The notes: generated from the sequence alone by a model not told the origin. 6,801 nt of DNA from Clostridia bacterium (GCA_017519685.1 JAFWRV010000297.1:1-6801); one strand, 5' to 3'; positions 1-6,024 are shown, counted from the stretch's first letter. Translations and numbers: made by a program.

Positions 1-7
1 GAATTTT

Positions 8-59
8 ATTGTAGATAACTGTATGTATGGCTCACATACGGTTATCTTGAGTTCACAAT
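8..59 (+). promoter_or_regulatory. 5' leader hairpin upstream of the large surface-protein gene
   Basis: Bases 13-26 pair with 34-47 to give a 14-bp stem containing one G-U wobble and a 7-base loop. Bases 8-12 (ATTGT) can pair with 55-59 (ACAAT), which extends the stem past a 7-base bulge. There is no T-tract on either side, so it does not look like an intrinsic terminator on either strand. It lies 11 bases ahead of the Shine-Dalgarno sequence, so it could be a stabilising or regulatory 5' UTR structure. The inner inverted repeat could instead be a DNA-level operator. The stem is seen directly; the function is inferred. Confidence 0.5.
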
Positions 60-70
60 GCAGATATAAA

Positions 71-77
71 AAGGAGG
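71..77 (+). promoter_or_regulatory. Ribosome binding site of the large surface-protein gene
   Basis: AAGGAGG lies 10 bases before the ATG at 88. It is a near-complete anti-16S match and supports that ATG as the start. The peptide that follows begins with Lys-rich residues and a hydrophobic stretch, as expected for a signal peptide. Confidence 0.9.
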
Positions 78-87
78 AAAAGATTGC

Positions 88-171
88 ATGAAAAAGTTCA
101 CCAAAAGATCAATCGCAATCGCAGTCACCATCGCACTGATTCTCAGCAGCATTGCCATCGGCGTATTCGCT
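88..171 (+). other. Signal peptide of the surface protein
   Basis: Residues 1-28 have a basic n-region (MKKFTKR), a hydrophobic core rich in Ile, Ala and Leu, and a VFA/AG cleavage site with small residues at -1 and a Val at -3. This is a standard Sec signal peptidase I pattern. The Cys needed for lipidation is absent. Confidence 0.88.
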
Positions 172-3100
172 GCCGGGGATAAGACCCTCACTACGAGAAC
201 CGACTTTGTTGTTATCGGCAGCGAAAGTTCAAACGATAACACAGCTGTCCGCAGTGAGCATGTCAAGAAAGGCGATAAAATCAGGGCAGATGTCTATTTT
301 ACCACAGACTTTGTTGTAGGTAATACGGTAATTCTTTTTGCTTATAACAACGCTGTTCTCAGTCTTGACACTGCTTCGCATCAGTTCGCCGGTCAGAGCG
401 GAGTTCTTGACATGTATAAAATCGTAAGCCAGAATGGTTACGGCGGATCTTTTGCAATATACGATGCTATGATACCCGATTTAATTAGCTCCAACAGTAT
501 CTCCGTAACAGATTCGACTCTTCAGCAATATGACAGCGACAACCATATCGGATACCTTTATGTTGCTGCCGAAGAGTATACAACGAAGACATTCACCGAA
601 GATGCTCCGGCGTTATCTTTCTATTTTAAAGTCATTGATGACAGTGAGAGCGCTCAGCTTCTCTCCGATCCCGGATTCACTATGACTACCACTAACGACT
701 GGGGTATAACCGATATTTCCTGGATTACAAATGATTTGGAAGGTAGAACACAGAACCAGATAGCCGATCTTGTATATAAAGAAGGATGGGAATACGATCT
801 CGATGTTACATCAACATCCGATTCACTTTCCTTCTGCGGCGGGCTTAAACTCGACGCAGCCGGTTACGGTACTGTAGACTCAGCTGCAACAAAGGAAATC
901 ACAGGCGCTTACGGAGCGGCTGTTCCTACATCGGAACTTATCAATGCCGATGCTGACTTAGGCAAAGAGTTTGTCGGCTGGTCAACAGCTGCAGCAGCTG
1001 CTTCCCCGACAACAATCGAAGGCGTACGTTATTACGGCGGCGACTACACTAAGTTGGTTGATGCCAGCGGAGCAACTGTCAAAGCTGACGGAGCAGACGT
1101 TGTATATAGTCATGACGCTTCTGATCAGCCCACCCAGACTCTTTATGCGGTCTATAAAGACGGCAATACAACCTATAAGGTAACTCCTCATTTTGAAGAT
1201 CCCGCAAATCCGGGCACATATCTTGACGGCTCCCCGAAAGAAAATATCGGCGGCACAACAGGTGATTCCGTTAACGGCACAACCGCAAGCGGAAACATCA
1301 CTTCAACCAATGTTCCTGCGGGAATCGACTTTGCAGGATATGAGTTCGACGCGGACAAATATACAACCGATTACGGTGCCAATGGATTTACTCTTAACGG
1401 AGATCCCGCGGATAATGGAATTGATGTTTACTATAAACTTAAAGAGTTTAAAGTAACTTATGATCTTGCCGATAAGGGCGCATTTTCCGATACTCCCGCT
1501 CCCACTAATCCGGTTTCGGTCAAGTACGGCGCGACAATTCCCGGCGAGCCCGGTGTTACGGCAAATCCCGGTTATACATTTGATAACTGGGCATATACCG
1601 ACGACTATGCTGCCGGATATATCATGCCCGCAAAGGATTTAACGGCAACAGCTCAGTACATCGCAAACACATACACAGTTAATTATATTACCGGAGACGG
1701 CAGTTCTGTTCCGTCTCAGACACAGAGTTATTCCGAAACTGCTCCTAAGTTTACCGAAACAGCATCAAGCAGAGAAGGCTTTACATTCAACGGTTGGACT
1801 CTTCCCGGTAGTACAGATAAGTTTGATTTCAGCTGGGGTCAGGTTCTTGCGAACTCAACTCTTGATACCGGAACAAACTATACTCTCGATGTTACAGCCG
1901 ATTGGGAAATAGAGAGTTACACCATCGCGTTTGAAGAGAACGGCGGCAGCACTGTTGCGGATATCACCAAGAATTACAACGAGGCGACAGGTTACGCCGG
2001 TGATCCCACCAAAGAGGGTTACGCATTCGGCGGCTGGTTTGAGAATTCAAACCTTTCAGGCACTGCATATACAGTACCCGCTAATATGCCCGACCTCGGA
2101 GATAACGGCGCTGTTAAGACCGTTTACGCAAAATGGGATATTGAATCCTACACAATCAACTTCGACAGCAAGGGCGGCACAGATGTTGCTCCGATTTCAC
2201 AGGATTACAACACCGATGTTACCGCTCCCGAAGCTCCTGTCAAGGAAGGCGCTTACTTCGGCGGCTGGTACACGGATGATACTTACGCAACTGAATATAC
2301 AGTACCCGCGAAGATGCCCGACCTCGGCGATAACGGCGCTTCAATAACCGTTTACGCGAAGTGGCTTGATGAAGCTTATACAATCAAGTTTGAAGAAAAC
2401 GGCGGCACTGAAGTCGCAGATATCACCAAAGATTACAACGAGGCAACAGGTTACGCCGGTGATCCCACCAGAGACGGTTACACATTTGACGGCTGGTATG
2501 AGGATGCTGCTTTGACAACTGCTTATACAGTACCCGCGAATATGCCCGACCTCGGTGACAACGGAGCTGTTAAGACAGTTTACGCAAAATGGACTGCTCT
2601 TCCGTTCACAATCACTTATGATCTTGCCGACGGCACAGCGGCTGGCGGTATGGAAAATCCGAAGACATTCAATTGTGATGAAACTATCACCAAGCCCGAT
2701 GATCCGACAAGAGAAGGATATACATTCGGCGGTTGGAAATACACCAAGGAAGCTGACGGTACAGATTATGCTGTTACCGAAGGAACAACCAAGATGCCCG
2801 CGTTCAACCTCAAGGCAGTGGCAGTCTGGAATGTAAATCCCTACACAGTTACATTTGAAACCAACGGCGGCAGCGCAATCGATCCTCAGGAACGTGATTA
2901 CAATACCGAAATCACCAAGCCCGGCGATCCCGTAAAGACAGGCTATACATTTGAAAAGTGGTACTCAGATCCCGAATTGACAACCGAGTTCACATGGCCT
3001 GCCAATATGCCCGCGAAAGATATCACTCTTTACGCAGGATATACTCTTAATAACCATACGCTTTCCTGGAAATATACAAATCCCGAAACAGGCGCTGAAG

Positions 3101-5157
3101 TAACCGACAGCAAAACTGTTGATTACGGCGCAGCTGTAGATGATAATCTTCCTGTTCCCGAAACACTTGAAGGCTATGCGTTCGCGTGGGATGACCACGA
3201 TGCAACAATGCCTGACAAAGACTATGAAGTAACAGGTAAGTATGTCGCAGGTCAGAACAAAGTAACATGGACTTACACCAAGCCCGGTGAAACAGAGCCC
3301 GTCGAAAAAGAGGAAACTCTTCCCTTCAAGACCGCTCTTACCGAGCCCGCAGTTGATCCGATTGAAGGTTATACATTCAAGTGGGGCGATCATCCCGCGG
3401 TAATGGGTACAACCGATATCACCGTTATCGGTGAGTTCACACCCAATAACTATAACCTTACCTGGACATATACCAAGCCCGGTGAAGATAAAGCAACAGA
3501 AGAAACCACAAGCGTTGCTTATAAATCCGATATAACAGAACCCGCTGCACCCGCAGTTGACGGCTACACATTCAAGTGGGATGATCATCCCGCAACAATG
3601 CCCGCAAATGATCTTGTTATCGAGGGTAAATTTGAAGAAATCGACTACACCGGCACATGGACAGTTACAGATCCCGTTTCCGGAACCACAACAGAGATGA
3701 CAACCGGCGGTAAGTACGGCAATAAGGTTGAAGAACCCGCCTTCACAATTCCCGAAGGATTCGAAGGACTTACCTGGGAAACATATCCCGAGACCTATAC
3801 AGATAACTTCACTGTAAAAGGCACTCTTATTCCCAAGGATGTTACTATTACCTGGACTTACACCGATCCCGTTACCGGTGAATCCAAGTCAACAACAACA
3901 ACCGGCAAGTACGGCGATCCCGTTGTTCCTCCCGTAATTGAAGGAATCACCTTCCCCGAAGCTCCTGCTTCATATCCTGCAACCGACACTTCAATCTCCG
4001 GTGCAGGTGAAGTCAAGGAATTCAAGGATACATATAAGATTGTCAGAATGGCCAAGGACGGAACAGTCATCGAGACTGAGGATTACAAAGAGTTCACAGG
4101 CCCCAATGGCACTGCTTATACTGTACCCGCACAGAGCGATATAGCAGGTTACACATTTGTTGATGTTACTCTTGACGGCGCGGCGGCAACTCCCGACGGA
4201 AAGATTACCACCGCTGACAGAGAATATCATTACAACTATGTAATTAACTACTACACAATTACCTATGTACTTGACGGCGCAACTTACGATCAGTTTACCG
4301 ACGTAATGTACGGTTCAGAAGCGAAGGCATATCAGCCCGCGACCGAGCCCACCAAGGCACCCGATGCTGACGGTACATTCGTATTCGAAGGCTGGAAGAC
4401 AGCGGACGGCAAGACTCCCGCTTCCTACGGCGCAGTTGACGGAGACATCACCTTCACAGGTTCATTCGCACATGTTTCCAACGACTATGTACTTTCCTTC
4501 TATGATGATGATAACCAGCTTATAGAGAGAAGAGTTTACAAAGCAGGCGATGCTATTGACAACATCCCCGAAGCTCCCAAGAAGTTCGGTTATGTATTCA
4601 CCGGTTGGTCACCCGCAGTTCCCGCAACAATGCCTGAAAATGACCTTGATGTCTATGCAACTTACGAAGTCGATAAAGCGTTTGTCGGCGTAGTAGTTGG
4701 CGGCGTTGTAGTATCCGGAATCGTGGTTGCCAGCATAGCAGGTACCAATGCAGCTCTTATTACAGGCGGAGCCATTGTCGGCGGCGTTGCACTCATCGCA
4801 GGTGCTACAATCCTCGCTAAGAATACACACAAGGTTACATACCTTGTTGACGGCGAAGTCTATAAGTGCTACTACATTCTTGAAGGCATGAAAGTTATCG
4901 TTCCCGAAGATCCCACCAAGGATGGATACACATTCACCGGTTGGGACAGCGAGATTCCCGAGAAGATGCCCGACTATGACCTTGAGTTTAATGCAACCTG
5001 GGCAGGTGTTGACGGAGAATCAGACGGTGACGCAGCTGAAGTTGACGGTATAATCCCGAACACCGGTTCCGCAACAGCAGGTATCGCGGCATTCGCGATC
5101 ATCAGCTCGGCAGCTGCTGCAGCTTATGTCCTCAGAAGAAAAAAGAATGACGATTAA
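88..5157 (+). CDS. Giant cell-wall-anchored InlB B-repeat (Listeria-Bacteroides repeat) surface protein
   Basis: This 1689-residue secreted protein is probably covalently attached to peptidoglycan by a sortase. Residues 1-28 are a signal peptide (KK/KR n-region, hydrophobic core, likely cleavage after VFA). Residues 30-250 are unique and beta-rich; the GDKIRADVYFTTDF stretch vaguely recalls cohesin-type sandwiches. Residues about 251-360 are a degenerate B-repeat, and 362-453 are MucBP-like. Residues 454-989 hold seven B-type repeats of 72-82 residues with the GYTFxGW...YAKW signature. Residues 990-1314 hold five TWTY-type repeats. A second MucBP-like module spans 1315-1387, and two B-type repeats span 1388-1529. 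A Gly-rich hydrophobic stretch follows at 1532-1577 and a final B-type repeat begins at 1581. The C-terminus has IPNTG (1656-1660), a membrane helix and RRKKNDD. There is no catalytic domain and only three Cys. Such proteins are usually adhesins or wall scaffolds; the ligand is unknown. The gene is probably monocistronic, with its own leader and terminator. The repeat family and anchoring are clear; the role is inferred. Confidence 0.93.
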   Translation: MKKFTKRSIAIAVTIALILSSIAIGVFAAGDKTLTTRTDFVVIGSESSNDNTAVRSEHVKKGDKIRADVYFTTDFVVGNTVILFAYNNAVLSLDTASHQFAGQSGVLDMYKIVSQNGYGGSFAIYDAMIPDLISSNSISVTDSTLQQYDSDNHIGYLYVAAEEYTTKTFTEDAPALSFYFKVIDDSESAQLLSDPGFTMTTTNDWGITDISWITNDLEGRTQNQIADLVYKEGWEYDLDVTSTSDSLSFCGGLKLDAAGYGTVDSAATKEITGAYGAAVPTSELINADADLGKEFVGWSTAAAAASPTTIEGVRYYGGDYTKLVDASGATVKADGADVVYSHDASDQPTQTLYAVYKDGNTTYKVTPHFEDPANPGTYLDGSPKENIGGTTGDSVNGTTASGNITSTNVPAGIDFAGYEFDADKYTTDYGANGFTLNGDPADNGIDVYYKLKEFKVTYDLADKGAFSDTPAPTNPVSVKYGATIPGEPGVTANPGYTFDNWAYTDDYAAGYIMPAKDLTATAQYIANTYTVNYITGDGSSVPSQTQSYSETAPKFTETASSREGFTFNGWTLPGSTDKFDFSWGQVLANSTLDTGTNYTLDVTADWEIESYTIAFEENGGSTVADITKNYNEATGYAGDPTKEGYAFGGWFENSNLSGTAYTVPANMPDLGDNGAVKTVYAKWDIESYTINFDSKGGTDVAPISQDYNTDVTAPEAPVKEGAYFGGWYTDDTYATEYTVPAKMPDLGDNGASITVYAKWLDEAYTIKFEENGGTEVADITKDYNEATGYAGDPTRDGYTFDGWYEDAALTTAYTVPANMPDLGDNGAVKTVYAKWTALPFTITYDLADGTAAGGMENPKTFNCDETITKPDDPTREGYTFGGWKYTKEADGTDYAVTEGTTKMPAFNLKAVAVWNVNPYTVTFETNGGSAIDPQERDYNTEITKPGDPVKTGYTFEKWYSDPELTTEFTWPANMPAKDITLYAGYTLNNHTLSWKYTNPETGAEVTDSKTVDYGAAVDDNLPVPETLEGYAFAWDDHDATMPDKDYEVTGKYVAGQNKVTWTYTKPGETEPVEKEETLPFKTALTEPAVDPIEGYTFKWGDHPAVMGTTDITVIGEFTPNNYNLTWTYTKPGEDKATEETTSVAYKSDITEPAAPAVDGYTFKWDDHPATMPANDLVIEGKFEEIDYTGTWTVTDPVSGTTTEMTTGGKYGNKVEEPAFTIPEGFEGLTWETYPETYTDNFTVKGTLIPKDVTITWTYTDPVTGESKSTTTTGKYGDPVVPPVIEGITFPEAPASYPATDTSISGAGEVKEFKDTYKIVRMAKDGTVIETEDYKEFTGPNGTAYTVPAQSDIAGYTFVDVTLDGAAATPDGKITTADREYHYNYVINYYTITYVLDGATYDQFTDVMYGSEAKAYQPATEPTKAPDADGTFVFEGWKTADGKTPASYGAVDGDITFTGSFAHVSNDYVLSFYDDDNQLIERRVYKAGDAIDNIPEAPKKFGYVFTGWSPAVPATMPENDLDVYATYEVDKAFVGVVVGGVVVSGIVVASIAGTNAALITGGAIVGGVALIAGATILAKNTHKVTYLVDGEVYKCYYILEGMKVIVPEDPTKDGYTFTGWDSEIPEKMPDYDLEFNATWAGVDGESDGDAAEVDGIIPNTGSATAGIAAFAIISSAAAAAYVLRRKKNDD
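1171..1446 (+). other. MucBP-like module (first copy)
   Basis: Residues 362-453 begin YKVTPHFEDP and continue through a Gly/Thr-rich stretch, FAGYEFD, and a closing DVYYKL strand. This strand-and-spacer pattern is typical of MucBP-type modules in Gram-positive surface proteins. It differs from the B-repeats by lacking GW and AKW. A weaker second example is at 4030-4248 (residues 1315-1387: YKIVRMAKDG ... AGYTFVDV ... EYHYNYVIN). The assignment is by pattern only and needs a profile search. Confidence 0.5.
1447..3054 (+). repeat. Block of seven InlB B-type (Listeria-Bacteroides) repeats
   Basis: Units begin at 1447, 1669, 1915, 2146, 2374, 2602 and 2839 (residues 454, 528, 610, 687, 763, 839 and 918). 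Each opens with a Y-T-[IV]-x-[FY] strand, has a central DPTxxGYTFxGW-like motif and ends with a YAKW-like strand; the first and last are more degenerate. In internalin-type proteins these units form small beta-grasp-like domains that extend the protein away from the wall and may take part in binding. The middle three are almost identical to one another; the outer ones have diverged. Confidence 0.85.
1915..2601 (+). repeat. Recently duplicated 228-bp tandem repeat (three copies)
   Basis: Copies start at 1915, 2146 and 2374. The DNA segment starting TATACAGTACCCGC recurs at 2068, 2296 and 2524, exactly 228 bp apart, and encodes YTVPA[NK]MPDLGDNGA each time. Copies 1 and 3 also share a long near-identical DNA stretch around GATATCACCAA (from 1961 and 2420). 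Conservation at synonymous positions points to recent duplication or gene conversion, so copy number may vary between strains. Confidence 0.85.
3055..4029 (+). repeat. Five divergent 'TWTY' repeats of 63-68 residues
   Basis: Units begin at 3055, 3259, 3451, 3646 and 3841 (residues 990, 1058, 1122, 1187 and 1252). The hallmark is an opening [LV]-[ST]-W-x-Y-T-[NKD]-P strand with a Trp where B-repeats have an aliphatic or polar residue. The best-conserved core is GYTFKWDDHPATMPANDL in unit 3. The GW of the B-repeat is replaced by FKW or FAW. Units 4 and 5 change the second half to a TYPET/SYPAT pattern. They look like a derived subfamily of the same fold, which is an inference from shared spacing and strand order. 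Confidence 0.7.
4249..4674 (+). repeat. Two further B-type repeats before the hydrophobic hairpin
   Basis: Residues 1388-1465 (YYTITYVLDG ... FVFEGWKTADGK ... GSFAHVSN) and 1466-1529 (DYVLSFYDDDNQ ... FGYVFTGWSPAVPATMP ... VYATYEVD) return to the GW-containing type after the TWTY block and the second MucBP-like module. The array is therefore organised in blocks rather than evenly mixed. Confidence 0.75.
4681..4818 (+). other. Internal glycine-rich hydrophobic hairpin within the surface protein
   Basis: Residues 1532-1577 contain two hydrophobic stretches of about 20 residues, rich in Val, Gly, Ala and Ile. They are separated by a short polar turn (GTNAA) and flanked by Lys on both sides (DKAF before, AKNTHK after). 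The GG and GxxxG-like spacing resembles glycine-zipper helix packing. Such a segment is not part of the B-repeat fold and sits between two repeats, about 80 residues before the sortase signal. It could be a membrane hairpin or a buried packing element. The hydrophobicity is seen; the role is inferred. Confidence 0.7.
4828..5052 (+). repeat. Last B-type repeat plus acidic spacer before the wall anchor
   Basis: Residues 1581-1643 form a compact B-type unit (HKVTYLVDGEVYK ... DGYTFTGWDSEIPEKMP ... LEFNATW). A short acidic, Gly-rich linker (GVDGESDGDAAEVDG) then leads to the sorting signal. It contains one of the protein's three cysteines (YKCYY). Confidence 0.75.
5053..5154 (+). other. LPXTG-like cell-wall sorting signal (IPNTG)
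   Basis: IPNTG at residues 1656-1660 is followed by an Ala-rich hydrophobic helix (1662-1682) and the basic tail RRKKNDD at the C-terminus. This is the tripartite sortase substrate signal: cleavage is expected between Thr and Gly, with transfer to the peptidoglycan precursor. Ile in place of Leu is a common variant. No sortase gene is present in the window. Confidence 0.88.
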
Positions 5158-5181
5158 TCGCCATTCAGACTGAAATGAATT

Positions 5182-5219
5182 ATCGCAGGAAGATTCGTCT
5201 TCCTGCGATTTTCTTTTTT
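5182..5219 (+). terminator. Intrinsic terminator of the surface-protein gene
   Basis: A perfect 12-bp stem (5182-5193 with 5198-5209) closes a TTCG tetraloop and is followed by a T-rich tract interrupted by one C (5209-5219). It begins 25 bases after the stop codon. This is a textbook Rho-independent terminator on the plus strand. Confidence 0.93.
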
Positions 5220-5451
5220 ATTAAAATATAATTATTACCCGGTTCGTCCGGTGAGATAAAGTTTTCACGATTTCAAGTAATATTTGTAAATTGATATTAC
5301 TGTAAGGAGGGTCTTTATAACGAATTATTAAACATAATCAAGCCGGATAAGAGCCGGGCATATTCGGCAGACAGATTAAATGAATTTTGTTACATCAATG
5401 ATTAATTGAAGAAATAACCTTGCATTCTCTTTATATATCAGAATAAAGAAG

Positions 5452-5488
5452 TGGGCTGTCAGATGAGTAATTCATAATTGACAGCCCA
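5452..5488 (-). terminator. Candidate terminator of the minus-strand operon (10-bp stem)
   Basis: TGGGCTGTCA at 5452-5461 pairs perfectly with TGACAGCCCA at 5479-5488. The 17-base loop contains a further 4-bp stem (5463-5466 with 5472-5475). Read on the minus strand, the stem is followed by CTTCTTTATTC, a moderate T-rich tail. On the plus strand the following bases are not T-rich. It is the most GC-rich hairpin downstream of the 129-residue gene, but it lies about 100 bases past the stop codon. Confidence 0.5.
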
Positions 5489-5509
5489 TTGCATTAAGTC
5501 TTAAGTTTT

Positions 5510-5538
5510 AAAAATATATATCTGTTGAAAAGATATAT
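5510..5538 (-). terminator. Alternative AT-rich hairpin with T-run downstream of the minus-strand gene
   Basis: ATATATCT (5516-5523) pairs with AGATATAT (5531-5538) across a 7-base loop. Read on the minus strand, it is followed by a TTTTT run (5510-5514 as A on the plus strand). The stem is weak because it is nearly all A-T. It is either a secondary terminator or chance AT-rich structure. Confidence 0.3.
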
Positions 5539-5543
5539 TATCA

Positions 5544-5579
5544 CTGAAAGGGGCAAAAGTTTTGCCGGGTAAAATTCAG
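5544..5579 (-). other. Stem-loop immediately after the minus-strand stop codon
   Basis: An inner inverted repeat GGCAAAA/TTTTGCC (5552-5558 with 5560-5566) sits inside an outer CTGAA/TTCAG pair (5544-5548 with 5575-5579). The outer arm is only 11 bases downstream of the stop of the 129-residue gene. The inner arms are almost contiguous, so in RNA only the outer bases of the inner stem would pair around a small loop. It may protect the mRNA 3' end. There is no T-run, so it does not look like a terminator. Confidence 0.35.
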
Positions 5580-5590
5580 CATAAAATCAT

Positions 5591-5980
5591 TTAGCAAATA
5601 ATGTCAAAAATATAACTGAATAACCATTTTATGAATCTGATAATGCTGAATTGACTGGGTGCGTCTGTATCGGTGCTTGTAGAAACACTTGTGTCAGTTC
5701 CTGTTGTAACAGTAGTGCTGGTTGCAGTGGCAATATTTGTATCTGTTGCCGTTGCAACATTTGTGTCAGTAGCTGTTGCAACATTAGTATCGGTTGCTGT
5801 CGCAGCGCAAATAAAATTGGTATCGGTCGCGGTTGCGAAAATGTCAAAAATTCTGAATGAACTGAAACTGTAAAAAGCATCTTCAACAGGATTTTTAGCA
5901 AACGAATTAACCATGAAGCACTGTATTGTGGAAAGAACGATAATAATGGAAACTATTGCCAATAAAGTCTTCTTTTTCAA
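5591..5980 (-). CDS. Small exported Thr-rich octapeptide-repeat protein, function unknown
   Basis: I do not recognise this 129-residue protein. Residues 1-28 form a signal peptide or N-terminal anchor (MKKK, a long Ile/Leu/Val core, SFA cleavage site after residue 28). The Cys at 21 lacks a lipobox context. Residues 48-106 hold seven octapeptide units related to VATATDTN, with a FIC insertion after the first. The tail, residues 111-129, is hydrophobic with scattered Arg, Lys, Trp and Asp, and ends in Cys; it could be a membrane-associated or amphipathic helix. The start is TTG: it follows AAAGGAGGTG at the right distance, and the only later in-frame Met lies inside the signal peptide. The stop of the upstream ligase-family gene is 44 bases away with no obvious promoter between, so the two probably form an operon. 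The alternating Thr pattern could be a beta-strand or an O-glycosylated linker. It is real coding DNA in my judgement; the role is unknown. Confidence 0.78.
   Translation of the reverse strand: MKKKTLLAIVSIIIVLSTIQCFMVNSFAKNPVEDAFYSFSSFRIFDIFATATDTNFICAATATDTNVATATDTNVATATDTNIATATSTTVTTGTDTSVSTSTDTDAPSQFSIIRFIKWLFSYIFDIIC
5663..5839 (-). repeat. 24-bp tandem repeat encoding the ATATDTN octapeptide
   Basis: Seven units of eight codons (residues 48-55 and 59-106) read as F/A/V/I-ATATDTN in the first four and the I-ATATSTT unit, then drift to VTTGTDTS and VSTSTDTD. Two central units (67-82) are identical in protein. Between the first and second units is a three-residue FIC insertion. The short period makes the array prone to copy-number change by slippage. 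Seen on the opposite strand it creates artificial Cys-rich and Val/Ala-rich frames. Confidence 0.85.
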
Positions 5981-5985
5981 CGTTT

Positions 5986-5995
5986 CACCTCCTTT
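5986..5995 (-). promoter_or_regulatory. Ribosome binding site that fixes a TTG start
   Basis: On the minus strand AAAGGAGGTG is a near-perfect complement of the 16S rRNA tail. The GGAGG core is 7 bases from the TTG at 5980. No ATG is available at a suitable distance, so this site decides the start. A strong site with a weak start codon may set expression at a moderate level. Confidence 0.9.
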
Positions 5996-6024
5996 GATAA
6001 ATATTCAGCCCCTATTGTGATTTA

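Larger units (their letters stand above)
5220..5590. other. Gene-free gap between convergent transcription units
   Basis: No convincing coding region is seen on either strand in these 371 bases. The stretch is AT-rich. It contains an 8-bp AT stem (5276-5283 with 5294-5301), an isolated AAGGAGGG at 5304-5311 with no ATG, GTG or TTG at a usable distance, and the stem-loops at 5452-5488, 5516-5538 and 5544-5579. It lies between the plus-strand gene and the 3' end of the minus-strand pair, so the structures nearest the right side probably belong to 3' processing or termination of the minus transcript. Confidence 0.6.

Noticed and set aside
65..70. TATAAA as a -10 promoter element of the large gene
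   Set aside because: It abuts the ribosome binding site, so a transcript starting from it would begin at or after the Shine-Dalgarno sequence, and no -35 element stands at the correct spacing (TTGAGT at 47 is only 12 bases away).
42..266. A 74-codon minus-strand frame over the start of the large gene
   Set aside because: It is antisense to the signal peptide and leader, with no ribosome site. Its hydrophobic content mirrors the signal peptide codons.
1931..2347. A 138-codon plus-strand frame overlapping the B-repeats
   Set aside because: It is a shifted reading of the 228-bp repeats, without a ribosome site or recognisable domain. Its periodicity is inherited from the real frame.
2965..3588. 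A 207-codon open frame on the minus strand, Cys-rich, opposite the TWTY repeats
   Set aside because: It lies wholly inside the certain plus-strand gene, starts without a ribosome site, and its Cys/Gly-rich composition follows from reading the repeated Pro, Thr and Ala codons backwards.
5380..5409. A 9-codon ATG frame in the intergenic gap
   Set aside because: There is no ribosome site at the right distance, it is too short to judge, and nothing supports translation.
5651..5873. Two plus-strand frames opposite the octapeptide array, one Cys-rich and one Val/Ala-rich, resembling a metallothionein-like or membrane peptide
   Set aside because: Both are the antisense readings of the 24-bp repeat. 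They lack ribosome sites, whereas the minus-strand frame has a near-perfect one plus a signal peptide.
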